The notes below the pieces were generated by a model, which saw only the letters and a list, made by a program, of their open reading frames with translations, was not told the DNA's origin and ran no database searches. Of a stretch of DNA of 64,000 bases, positions 36,066 to 47,750 are shown in pieces. Positions within the stretch are counted from its first letter, which is position 1, and each line of letters begins with the position of its first letter. The position numbers and the translations under genes were made by a program. Source of the DNA: Opisthorchis felineus (lineage: Eukaryota; Platyhelminthes; Trematoda; Opisthorchiida; Opisthorchiidae); assembly GCA_004794785.1 (NCBI GenBank), contig SJOL01006398.1, positions 315,858-379,857 of the forward strand, given 5' to 3'.

Positions 36066-36490
36066 ACCAACAGACTCAGCTAGATTCAGATGAATCTCCT
36101 GTCAAGATTAACTCCTGTGTAAGTGAGAGCATTTATTATGATTGGCATTTTATCATTATTATCCTTTTAACTAAAATCGCCCTCATCTCCAGTGCAATAT
36201 TATTCATTTCGTTGAGCAGAAAAAATTATTCAGTCTCATGGTCTGCACCTATGACTTATATTTTGGTCGTTCATAAGCAGTCTTGGCAAGAACAAGCAGG
36301 CTGGATGAACAAGATTATCACACGATATCAGAGCTGGTTGGTCGGTACCGGTAAAAAAACGGTTAAACAAACAACCAGCGTGAAAAATGCCTGGAAAAGT
36401 AGGTCATCCAAACCAATTCATAGCCGCCAGCAGTTCTTAACAAAACTGGCTTGCCTTCTAAAGCACACCCATCGAGCTTTGTATCAATGA
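36066..36490 (+). other. Open frame with a hydrophobic segment, coding status unknown
   Basis: The frame that starts in the family C core runs on to 36490. It includes a strongly hydrophobic stretch (I-I-I-I-L-L-T-K-I-A-L-I, about residues 68-88 of the whole frame), then a basic tail. A GTAAGTGAG donor-like word at about 36119-36127 falls inside the frame. Because its beginning is repeat-derived and its product is unrecognised, it is probably not a gene. Confidence 0.15.
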
Positions 36491-38369
36491 ATTTGGTTGA
36501 ATCGAAACATAGCTTGCAAAATACTGCACACATTCCCCCTTTAATCTTTATTTGTTCCACTCGGAACACTAAAAACTTAGGTAAATTTTAGTCAAACCAT
36601 TCGTCCACTAAATTTTTAATTAATTTGTATCCCTCACGCCCAGAATCCTATTGATATCAGCTTGCGTGCTGAAGGGGTGCGGGATGTTATTCGGGTAAAT
36701 TTCAAACTTGCGCCTCGCAGATAAACAGAAAGTGTCACTAATTAAGTGTTCGGTTGCGAAAATCAGTGATGTGGATTTCATCCGTTTTAACCGGGGGTTG
36801 ATCGAACGCCACGAAAATAGGACTGAAAACTATGGGAGGTGATATTCTGTGAGCTATTTCACGGTGGGTTTCCTGTACCATGTCATCAGTGAACTAAGAA
36901 CGCTGGATTCACTTTGGTTAGACAACAGTTTCAAGCATTCATGATTTCACGAGGTCGAATGTCCTGGTGTGTGGTAATTTCTTTTGTATAACCCGCGTGG
37001 CGCCAAGAGGGAGGGGTTTGTAACACTTATTGGTCTGTTAAACACCAGTTGAAGGGTCCATTTCAGGTTTGGACTACGTATTATTTCAGTGGGGACAGGA
37101 TGTGCTGTACCTTACCGTAGAGTGATGCAATATGTTCTCATTCTCTTGGTACACTATCTGGGACTTCTTTACCAAAGGTTCGACCAATCACCGCTTGCTC
37201 CACAATCTATCTATGCATATCCAACTTCTGTCAATAACCAATTGGCGTGCTATTGTTCAATTTATTCTGATGGACTATTATACTGTCTACATATATAACA
37301 TAATTTTTTGGTTGGTGCTAATTACAACTGCCGGTATTCTATCGTGACCTTGGTGGATCGCTTATGTCGAATGGAAATCACAGATAGCTATCGAGTGGAC
37401 TACTGGACTCATCGATGGATAAATGGTCATCCGGAAACACGACGTTTTATTAGTTTTTTGCGTGAGAAAACTAGATTGGTTACCGACGTAGTGGGTGATA
37501 TTTTCTGAAATTTTCAATGTTTCAGATTGAACGAGAGGAAAGCGAAATCAATAACATGATGAGCAGAAAAACAAGCTTACCAAAAGGAGTAAAACTGTTG
37601 ACAGATTTGGCTTACCTCAAGGATAACTCCCACCGAAATGGGGTACTGTCAGCCGTATTTAAAGGGGCAGCTTAGACCTGTCGAACGGTCGTGTTGCAGA
37701 TTATTCGGTCGTTGAATCTGGCCCCAAGGGTTAAATTTGGCATACATTGCCATAGTACATTTTTGAAGTCAAATGCGCATATATAATCAAGCAAATTGAG
37801 TTTATTTGGGAAAGTATGGGATGTGGTCTCAAGCGGTTGGATAAGATGTTCCATTAAAAGGATGTACTGCAACCAGAATGGGTTAACGTACCTAATGAAT
37901 AGGGTATGCTGGACAAGGTGTCTAATACTCCAATAAACAGGATAGTGAGCAATCCTACATTCTAAGGAGAAAATGCTAAACCTTGAGTCATCACGATCCT
38001 TTAATCAGGTTGCAAGTTGCAGACGGAACAACATACTCGTGGAACAAATCATTTACGCTCTCTTCTGCCCTTACATAAGTAAAACAGAATAAAATTCAAG
38101 GACGAAGAAATCGCCTTTCAGAAAGACATTCCCAAATTTGTCTCAAAAAAACAAAGTTGATGAAAGTTCCTAGGGTCTAGTCTATTTTTTTTTGAGCGCG
38201 CATTACTCCCTAGATTTGGCGAATCAATGAAATTTTATACATTTTTGTGAGATTTTGGTTGAAATCCCACTTTGAAAGCTGTAGGGCGTCTTTTTCTGGT
38301 ATAATCAGCAGTGCTCAACCCCAAACGTTGCACTATTTGCAGCCTAAAAGTAATCTTCACAGAAAGGAG
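36491..38369. other. Unassigned DNA, no gene recognised
   Basis: Plus frames at 37089-37298 and 37308-37508 lie in one phase, separated by a single TAA at 37296-37298. Together they would encode about 139 residues, but no domain was recognised. Nothing else was identified. Confidence 0.4.
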
Positions 38370-38460
38370 AAAATACCTTACGTCACGTTGACCTTCCAAT
38401 TGGGAAGCTGTCACACTCGGAGCCCATTACCACTAAACCACTTGACGTGAAATGTTTGAC
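38370..38460 (-). repeat. Possible tRNA-like repeat fragment
   Basis: Read on the minus strand, 'AAGTGGTTTAGTGGTAATGG' followed by GCTCCGAGTGTGACAGC resembles the D-arm and A-box part of a tRNA-derived sequence. No good B box or acceptor stem follows, so it is not called a tRNA gene. Confidence 0.3.
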
Positions 38461-39023
38461 GGATGAGGGTAGCGTCTTACTCTGTTCACCTGCATGTAAA
38501 TCAAACGACTGAACAACCTTTCGTCGCAGTGTTTGTATGGTACCTAGGGATTTAATTCTTTCAAGATTTCGTGATGTTGAGAGTTCGCAACAAAAATGAA
38601 ACAGGTTTTTTGTCTCAGTCTAATTGCAGTTGCTTCGAATTTTGAGAATGCATTTTGTCTTCCGTCCTTGAAGTGATTCGTTGGTACTCTGTATTCATGT
38701 CAAATGATTCGATCAGGTTAAATGTACCGGTTAAGTGAGCAGTTGTCATGCTAGTCACGTGGTTTGACTTTGGGGTGTGTTCACTACGTACAGTTATAAC
38801 ACGAGGTCAAAAGCAAATCACTGTTTCGACAGGTCAAAATATGTGTTAACTGAAACAGAAGACCATCTTTCTACGCCACATTCAGTTAAGGAGCAGCAAC
38901 ACAAACGAAGGATTCAGCTGGGATTCAGCTTAGTCACCCGTTAAAGCCAAACCGTTGTTCAAATGGCTATAGTTACGCCTCAAACAAAGTGCACATACCG
39001 CTCCTGCGATGAGAAGTAGGAAC
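38461..39023. other. Unassigned DNA, no gene recognised
   Basis: Nothing recognised apart from a small tandem word GATTCAGCTGG-GATTCAGCTTA at about 38909-38931. Confidence 0.45.
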
Positions 39024-39436
39024 ATGAATCTCTCGTTTCTGATATTCTTAAACTGAATGTGCAGCCTACAGGCCGCCTCATGTCTCCATTGGCACGATAT
39101 TCGAGATATCGTAGTGTATTTGCATAAAGGAAACTACTCACAAGATTTCTGAAAACTCTTCGTCAGCCCACGACCGGTTTCGCCCCATTTGGGGCTCATC
39201 AGTTAGGCGCAGTCTCCGAGTTTCCGTCAACCTTATGTTCTACTTGAACCCAAATTGGACTGATTTCGACAAATACACTTATTTGTCCCAAGAAGGCCGA
39301 AACCGGTCGTCGGATGTCGAGGAGTCTTCAGCAACCTGGTGAGTATTACGATATCTCAAAAATCGTGCCAAGTGAGACATGAGGCGGCCTGTGTGCTGCG
39401 CATTCAGTTGAAGGATATCATAAACGAGAGATTCAT
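39024..39436. mobile_element. Hairpin (foldback) element, family C, with long inverted arms
   Basis: The left arm (39024 to about 39195) and right arm (about 39285-39436) are reverse complements of each other over some 150 bases with scattered mismatches. The match starts from ATGAATCTCTCGTTT at the outer ends and runs inward to CGACCGGTTT. The left arm carries an extra piece of about 20 bases near 39113-39135. A loop of about 90 bases between them holds the core found alone at five other places. No open frame of useful length is present, so if mobile it would depend on proteins made elsewhere, as MITEs and foldback elements do. No target-site duplication was seen at the ends. Confidence 0.85.
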
Positions 39437-39671
39437 TTGAGTCTCGTGAAAACCAAATTGATTTGCAAATGAGTGTGCTTGTAGGGACATAGTCGTTTAC
39501 GGGCGAAACGTACCTGGGTGTAACCTGGCTTGATTGTTAACGAGAGACTGGTACGAAGCTGTCGTTTATGCTGTTGTCCAAATGAAAGTGCAACACAAAA
39601 TCACTTTCGTTTCAGTTAGGAAAATATTTGAGATATTCCAGTATACAGTTTGGGCAGGATGCATTTTAGAA
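39437..39671. other. Unassigned DNA
   Basis: It separates the hairpin element from an inverted family C core. A second GTTAACGAGAGACTGG word at about 39537 weakly recalls the element's end. Confidence 0.4.
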
Positions 39672-39758
39672 AAGGTTTTTGGGAACTCAGGGACCACGCC
39701 CACCTGATGAGCTCCAATAAGGATAAAATCGAAGTCTGAAAGCCTTTGAAGAGCTTCC
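39672..39758 (-). repeat. Family C core copy (inverted)
   Basis: On the minus strand the order 'AGCTCTTCAAAGGCTTTCAG', TTCGATTTTATCCTTATTGG, 'AGCTCATCAGGTGGGCGTGG' and 'TCCCTGAGTTCCC' matches the family core. It lies about 240 bases from the hairpin element in opposite orientation. The overlapping minus frames at 39566-39861 derive from it. Confidence 0.65.
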
Positions 39759-42700
39759 AGCAAACCTCTGGGCAGTGTATTCTGTCAATAAAATGTCTCC
39801 AACCCTTCCTTTTATCTACTGTTCTTGTGTGCTCTGGTGATATTTTGGTTGTATGTGACAACTGTTTAAAGACAGTGACATCCGAGTCTCAAACTCAACC
39901 AACTACTTAAGTCAGCAGTTACAAGCTCGGATAAAACTTCATCGAAGCTGAAAACACATTTTGCCACTCGGATTGCTTGGGACGTGGGGGATAGTAAGCA
40001 ACGGACTACTAAATAATGTTCACCGAGAGAATAGTTTCATTGAGAGAAAAGATATCGACACGTTTACCTCCCACAGAGCCACTCTGCGCACCTCTTAATC
40101 TGCTATGTGCGTCGCAGCCGCCTTACCTTCTAATATCTGTTGAAAACGGACGTTGATTTCCATGGTGTTCCGTGTTGTTCCGCACCGTCTTCCGCTGATA
40201 CTAAGCTACATATCTGACAAATAAGCATTTCGGTCTACGCAACCATGCATCTAATTAAATAATAAAACTTACTTGCAAAGGATATTTGTCCCGGGTAGGC
40301 CTTATAAACAACTGTACTATTGCACTAGTTCCCGGACAACAAAAATTTGGCATGTGAACTAAGTTACTAATACACACGGCTCTATGGTGGTACCACTTTC
40401 CTAACGGTTGACTGAAAGTTTTTTGGGCTGCAGAATGGAATACGTGAGCGCTACAGTGAATCGAGAAAGAAGTAAATATTTAGCGCCTTATTGAGCGCGA
40501 AACGTTCTCCATCCATTCAGTATTTTCGTTTCCGAATTCAAAAACAGTTACCAAACAACGAATCACCAGACATATGTTTGGCTAATGTGTGGCAAATGTC
40601 CGCTGCACTTAACAAAAGCAAGAATAACGACTTCGTTTGTCCATAAAAAGGGTTAAACCTGACGTCAAACTAGTCGAAAGCACATGAACAGCAAAACTGC
40701 ATTTGGACCAAAACTGTCCGAAAAAATTAAGTAGATTAATACCCATTAGAGTGACGCCAGATTTCGTCCGGCTGGACAAATGCCAGCCACTTTTCATATC
40801 TGTACCATACACTTAATCAACCAGTAGTTGCCAGAACCGAACCAGATTTGGGCAAGAAATGGTGTATGCATTGGGACACCATGTGCCACAACTTGGAGGC
40901 AGCGAATATTTTTGAGTGGAAATAAGCCATCTGGAATCCGTACACGAGAGCCGCTCACCACAGTGGGTACATTTCATGTACAATAGTCGCCAAAAGCAAA
41001 CCGAAAAAGAAAATCCGACATCAATCTTGCCTTAAGGTCACGCTTCATTCTTGGCGGACATTGTTGTCTTGTACCGCTACAGACAGTAGCCTTTCAGAGA
41101 AAGTAATATTTGGATGCTTAACTTGCAAATGTTTGAGCTACTATATGACCTTAGTGTTTTATTGTTTTACTGCTCACATGGCACTAATGAGAGTAGGGAG
41201 ACGACGTTGATCATGGGATGCTCATGGGAAAACGACCTGAAAATTCTTGGAAATAGTGAGTCGATAACAACGTAACTGGTGCTTCATTGGACATGTCCTA
41301 GGGAGAAAGCACGAACGGTTTCACTTCCTACTGCATGATTCACGTCAGAAAATAATATTAGTAGGCACTCATAAAAATACGCAGGGTGAGATTTAACATG
41401 GTCTTTCCGCATGGACTACTGATAACCTGGTAGTTTGGTACGGTGATTATGGTAAGAAGTGTTAGTGAACTAAGGATGTCCAACTTGGTCGATGGATTTG
41501 GCTCGAAGAACAAGCAAAACACAATAAAAGCAGGTAGATATCAGCTCAGGCCATTGACTATGGTTTTGGTCGTAAAACTGAAAGCAAATTGCTTCTCAAG
41601 TTACCCGGCTTATACGGGTTCTTCAAAAAAACAAGATCTCCGTTAACTAACGTGAAGACTGTTGGTAAACCGGGGAATCTGAAGACATCCAAAGGTGGTA
41701 AATTTCTACAAACTAAAAGGTTAGAACAAGATAAGTCCTTCTCTATCGTCTCATGCACTGCAACCCTCGAGACAATGCACGACTTGGAGGCCGCACTCAT
41801 CCTTCATCCATAATTTCCATCAACAACTTGAAGAAACTTATTGGGAGAAAAAAATAGATTGGCGATGTTACCTATCAGTTTTACTTGCGCAGTCTGCACT
41901 GATAGCTCGCCTATATTTGTTCATAGCCTCTAACAAGCCTACGTCGGTCACCAGCATCACATCAACGGTTGGTGTACCGAACCAATGCTCAAATTCATCG
42001 AAATTGTAATTGAGCTGCAACGCTGACTACGACAACCATAGAAGTATTGATTGAGTTTCTTCCGTCTAGCCAGTCGTCCAAGCAGGATAATGGGTAAGTT
42101 AATGGGACGTTCCTCGAACTTTCAGGCAGTCACACAATCTGACATGATCAGCATGTTGCGTTGACCCGCCTAATTTATGGATTCTTGAGAATTCGGGTGA
42201 AATACCAAATTTCAATGCACGCATCTCAATCACTATTCAAGTGGGCTGCGGAATGATGTATCGATGGTTCACAGATGCTCAGAGTATGGCCTCTCAGTTG
42301 CTCGCACTAGTGATTTGCATAGGATAGCATCAATCTGGAGTAAGACTGGTGAGAGCATGTTAGGACAGATAACAACGCCAACGATTTTCCATCGTCAAGT
42401 CAAAAATGACTTGAAGACAGAAGCTGGAGAAAGCTATCTGGAGAGTTTGGATGACAAGTGAACACTGATAAAACAACCCACTGGTGTAAGGAGGAAAGCC
42501 CTTCGCCGCGCTGTTGTTTATTAGAGAAACGCCAACTAAACAGTTACAGACTATTGAACAGGAATGTCAGACTCTCATTTGCACGTGATTTTAAAAACGG
42601 AATATCCGTCTTCTTCTTGAACGCGTCTTCCTGAACTCTCCTGGATATTCATTGACTATCACAAAATTGCAAGCGAAACTGCAAAGTAGTTCCACAAATT

Positions 42701-43884
42701 CCGTAATAAATCCCACCTTCCATTAGATCAAGTCGGAGTTACGAGAACACACATACTATTCGCATGTCTCATCAGTAATATCCACCGTTACACTGGTAGG
42801 AATTTATACGTGGCTGCTTCTGACAAGCCATCAAGGTAGCTGGTCGCAACCAGTGCATGATGCCTTTGGATTATGGCTAGACACATTCGAGATATCGCGT
42901 GATAATTAAGCGGTTGTGAATGGAGTAAAACTGAATCCACCACGAGCAGTCATTCTGTAAACGTTTTAGTGCTAGCACCCTGGACGACACAGCATTCAAC
43001 GGATAGATCTTCCGTCGATTAAAACTGTTAAATCTACTCTCCAAAGAACGTTTTAGGTATTTAAGCATTGATATTTGGGGTCTAACTTTCAAATTCACCG
43101 TAAAAACTTGTCACACTGAGTGAACACAATTAGTCAATGCAATTAACTTTAGGATTGGACATATGGTTAACTGACTGGAATTTCTAACATTAGAACGCGT
43201 TCATAAGTACATCCCGTTATTTAGAAATTTAAATACATAGCTAATGGAAACATGTTATTTTACTGACTGTCGACTGAGCTGTATTTGAGCTGTCGAATGC
43301 AGTAGATTAAAAAATTTATAGATTTAATGGTCAATAGCACACTTTTCGTACGATATAAAGTTCCCACTCAGGGATATGGAAATCCTGTGGAGCATGTGGT
43401 GGTTGTACCAGTTTTGTTTTGCTTATGAATGCAGGAAGTAAGCCATCATATATTTTTTCTAGTTTTTATAGAATTTTCCTCGATGATTAAATAGTATCCA
43501 AGCCGGCCACCGGTAGAAACTCGATTCCAAAAAGGAAACACAACGGTTCTCTTTAGCTAAGTAATACGCCATGCGTAATCAAGGACTTGTATGCGAAATC
43601 ATTTCATCAGACACATTAGAAAACTGTTCAGAGAATCCGAAAATTGTGCAAGTGCTCCTTGTTGAAAGTATTATGTTTCCCGAAAACTTCATAAACAACA
43701 CATTACTGAAAATCACCTTAGGGAGTTGTGCCTAGCAAACTAGCACATTCAAAGTGTGCTTAGAGTGCAGACGTGGATAGAAGTTGAGTGCACCTCAGAA
43801 TATTTCTGCTACACCTACAAACTCAGCAAGCCTCAGTAAAATGCAGAGACACGACAAATCAGTCATATATCTAACCCCACAAGT
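39759..43884. other. Unassigned DNA, no gene recognised
   Basis: Open frames of 65-80 codons (41443-41646, 41589-41813, 42264-42461 plus; 41558-41800, 42877-43098 minus) show no motif. The 41.6-41.8 kb stretch is open on both strands at once, which is usual for chance. Confidence 0.45.
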
Positions 43885-44165
43885 TGAATGAAACTTCCAT
43901 CTGAGATTTCGTCACTTGAGAAGCCAGAAAACAAGTGACCATATATGGTTTATGTGATCAGAGTATGAGTAGCATTAAGTCATGTCTGAGTGAGAGCTAA
44001 TCACACTGATGATCAAGCAGTCGTATCCGAACGGTTAAGTGTTCAGACTACAGGCAGAGGGATGCGGCTTCGAAACACCCTACTGGAATTTCCTGAGGTG
44101 GGCAGTGCTGTTGATTCCTAACAAGGAACACACTACAGTAGAGTGCTTCCAGGCCTTTCAGAACA
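43885..44165 (+). repeat. SINE-like repeat, family A (near-complete copy)
   Basis: The order is 'AATGAAACTTCCATCTGAGA', 'AAGTGACCATATATGGTTTA', 'GTATCCGAACGGTTAAGTGT', TCAGACTAC, 'GCGGCTTCGAAACACCC', a TGAGGTGGGCAGTGCTG block, TTGATTCC and 'GTAGAGTGCTTCCAGGCCTT'. The GAACGGTTAAG and GGCTTCGAAAC blocks resemble the A and B boxes of a Leu- or Ser-type tRNA. It matches the 20.4 and 29.7 kb copies across its whole length. Confidence 0.75.
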
Positions 44166-45371
44166 AAATGTTTTCACTAACGAGACGAAATCCCAATTAG
44201 AAATGATCAAACATTTGGACCCGATTTTCGATTAACAAATTACGGTTCTCACATCAGATTTTAAGAACTTGACAATCTGGTGGATCAATTTTTCGTTGCA
44301 ACTAATAGAAATGCGGCTGTTTTCATCAGATGGTTTTGTTTATTTTTCCAAATGACTTCTTACAATCCCAGCTTAGTTAACTAGTACTTGAACGTTTGAG
44401 AAATTTCCTGAGCTGAATCAATTGCTGCAAAGGGAATTGGGACACTTCTGAGGTTATGAAGAAACGGCTTTTTGTATTCTGTCTCCTGAGAAGAGTGCGG
44501 TGAGGTCTGTGAAGGCGAACAAATTTTCCGGACATTTTGGACAAATGGTCACACATCAAAGAGGGCGAAAATGCTCAGTACAAGAGGATTTTATTCCCCG
44601 TTTAAGGATCAACCGCGATGGGAAACTACTTTTTTCCTTTCACTTTGGGTGTTTGTTGACGCATCACATCAAATAAAGAGCAACTATCTGAGAGAAAACT
44701 AACTTTTTGAGTATTGGTTATCAGCACTGAAATAATCGAAAGGGGGAGTTTCCACTAGCACGTCTCACAACAACCGTTTCCATTTCCCTGTAGTACATAG
44801 CACGGATTTTGTAGGGACCTTGTTGACTAGCATTCTTAGATTGGATATCGGCTCATTTTTCCCTCCTCATCCAGTATCTGTCAACTGCTTATAATGTTGA
44901 CACTCAATGACTAACGGGCCAAAGTACAAATTCAAACGTTTCTGTTACAGACAGCTTGATTCGAGTCAAATGTTGCTTAATATAAACCAAACGTCTTAGA
45001 GGGTTTTTGCTTACTTTGGAGGATAGGGAATGAAATAGTCCGCGGGATTTGGATTATCGAACTGCTGAGTAATGGGGATGGCGAGTCTACAGTGGGTAAG
45101 TTTGGAATGCTGTGATGCCAGACCGCGTGGAACATTGAAATATTTCAGAATGATACAGCGTGCCTACAGTTTCCTCAAGCTTGCGTGATATTTTCCCAAA
45201 TAATCCGTTCTTTCAAGGGCTTTCAAAGTTGTTCTGTGGCAGCATTTACTTTGATTGCCGGGACAGACAAGAATCGGAGTGAGTGATCAAATAAAGTTGT
45301 CTTAATGCGTATTGTCTATGGGTTAGTTTGTTGATTTGTTGGAATATTGGTAGCTGGGAAGCATTTATTGG
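44166..45371. other. Unassigned DNA, no gene recognised
   Basis: One 60-codon minus frame (44377-44559) and no motif. No repeat recognised. Confidence 0.45.
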
Positions 45372-45555
45372 TGATTGATCAGGTGGCCGTTGTCCTGTTT
45401 GCCGAGCTTGACAATTTACTTGCAGACGTTTCGCTATCATGCCAGGAAATGTCAGCAGTGTGCTGTTGATAGTGATATCTCTTCGAATGGTGACGAAACG
45501 TTTGCAAGTCACTTACCAAACTCGGCGAACAGATCACCGCCCACCTGGTCAATTA
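45372..45555. repeat. Inverted repeat with about 63-bp arms
   Basis: The left arm (45372-45434) read on the minus strand and the right arm (45492-45555) read on the plus strand share 'CGAAACGT.TGCAAGT', 'CTCGGC.AACAG' and CCACCTG.TCAAT words in the same order, roughly three-quarters identical by eye. The loop is 57 bases. Both arms encode the same short peptide pattern in opposite directions (K-R-L-Q-V, then an R-P-P-x-Q block), so the open frames at 45246-45512 (minus) and 45439-45627 (plus) are two views of one duplicated segment. It is unrelated to family C by sequence. Confidence 0.75.
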
Positions 45556-47569
45556 ATAAGGGTCGGTTTCATACGGTCAAACCACGAAGAAGCAATTCTT
45601 CTGGCGGACATGCAATACCACCGTTGAAATTCTCGCCGTTCCTAACAAGTGCTTTCAGCGTGTACAACTAACTTTTACTGAGGAAAAACTCAAAATTGGT
45701 CATAGAAAACTTGCAGCCAAATTTTAAAGCACTTGACCCCGACGTTACGTTCAATCCGCGGACGGTTTCTCTTATGGAAAAGCACCGTCTCCGAATTCTT
45801 TGCTAGGAGTTTGAAAGAGTTAAACCAACAACATTGACTGGCATTCAGACGTGGAGAGGAGAATAAAGCGACTGCAGCACACAGACTGTTACAGAAAATG
45901 ACATCATCCAGAAACCAGCGACCAGACAGGTAAGGCGTATTATACTGGATTACACTGAGGGACCAGAGGTACCCCTATGTATTCCAAGGAAGTTTCCGAC
46001 AATTAAGGACCACCTAGATTTACGCTACGGGATGATGATTTGGCAAAACAGTCTGCCACAGAATTTTGAAGCTTTTTATCAATCTGATTTTCGAAATCAC
46101 TACCGCCAAAACTTGCTCAATAATTTGAAATACTGGGAGGATATCGAAAAATTTATTGCGAAGGACATTAGCGCTTATTTACTCTTTCTGTCCCTCAAGC
46201 ATATTCTATCCCCAACTACTGCTCTTAATTAGTGACCAGTTATTGATTATGAAAACATATCGATAATTAGTTGGCTTGTTAGCAACTGTACTCGTGTTCC
46301 GTTTTGTAAGTGCATTTTTTCTGCCACCTAAATGTCTGCCACCATCGCAACCACCTGCTTAGAAATCTTAACTCCACTTTTCTGCTTCCAATTTTTATCA
46401 ATTTAACTGCTTTCGACGCATTTCAGGTAGATCTGTAGGCAATTTCAAACAAGTGCCTCAACTTGATCGACTTACGAACCTCTTAGTTTGATACCGATTA
46501 CCACTGATAAAAAGAATTAGAACAGCGTCATTGTCGTTTTCAGTCGCCATATCAAGAAACACGATATTTGTGGGGAGTACATTCTTTAGTGTTGGGAGCC
46601 CCCTATTTAATTCCATCGTAAGTGACCAGCGAAGGTAATCCTGTCGGTAAAAACACAACGCTGTATAAACACACAATGAAACCCACCATGCATGTCAGAT
46701 GTTAACACTCTGTAGAGTGTCCACTCCTTTGGAGCGGGAATTTCTACCGATTTACCTATTTAGTTTTGACTATTATGCCCAGTTTCAAAAGTCGTAAAGG
46801 AAAAACAGTTGAAAACACAATAGGCCTGTGGATTCTCCGTGTTTTCGAGGCTATAGCCAGCGCTTAACTCTCGTCCAACGCGTTGCTTTCGAAAATATTT
46901 CCAAACCGAAGAAGTTCAAGGTCCACTAGTTGTTGAACAAAAGTTGAAGAATTCGCTGAAAAAAACCCGACTGAAACTCAAAAAGAACTAATCGACTATA
47001 GATTAGCCGACGTTACAAACGTTCAGCTATGCAGAGTGAGACATGATATACCTTTTAGTACCTCAGCCTATTCGTTCCAGCGTCATTTTGCATTGAAACA
47101 TTAGGAGGTAGTGACAAAAAAGTGGAATCGAAAATCGTTTAACCTGACCAGTACTGGATGTGCAGCTTTTCGATAGAATAGTTTTATATCGTCCCTCATA
47201 CGCTGCGGAACTTTTCAACGATGAGATTCTCACAATGACCACTCTTCAGTGGTGACCTTTATTTGTCATCCGCTTTGGATTTCTACCACGACCCCAGCGA
47301 AACTAAAATATTTCCATTTTCATGTAGCAGCAGACTAGATAGTTGATATTTCAGCGCCTATCTGATAATGTGGCTAGTAAAGTCTATACCTAAGCGCGCG
47401 GCACTCACTCTTAAACCAGTTTGGTTCTAAAGGGACAATCACATGAATCCTAGCTGAACCATTTTTTCATGATGGTCTTTTTCAGCTGAATATGCCGATT
47501 ACAGTCCGTATTATGTTTCAACCGGTAAGATATTCGGAGTAGCGCAGAGCATTTTCCTGACAAAAATTG
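45556..47569. other. Unassigned DNA, no gene recognised
   Basis: Frames of 66-72 codons (46032-46232 plus, 46458-46676 minus) show no motif. No repeat recognised. Confidence 0.45.
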
Positions 47570-47750
47570 TTCATAACGCTGCTGAAAATCTTTCGAAAGC
47601 CCTTCTTGGGATTCAGTGTGTAGGCGCGGTCCCCGCAGTCACATCGATTTCCGGCTCTAGTTTACCCAGACTGGGTGAAGTTTGCCAAAGAGTGGCTCAA
47701 CTAAATTTCAGCGGAATTCCTCGTGAACTTCCGAAGAGTTTTCAGCAAGA
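47570..47750 (+). repeat. Family C core copy with right flank (diverged)
   Basis: It shows CTGAAAATCTTTCGAAAGCCC, 'GTGTAGGCGCGGTCCCCGCA' and, near the end, 'CCGAAGAGTTTTCAGCAA', which parallel the core and the 'GAGTCTTCAGCAACC' part of the right arm of the 39.2 kb element. The middle is strongly diverged. Confidence 0.5.

Noticed and set aside
35951..36490. 179-codon frame as a membrane protein gene
   Set aside because: Its first part is a family C repeat core; the hydrophobic stretch alone is not enough and no family is recognised.
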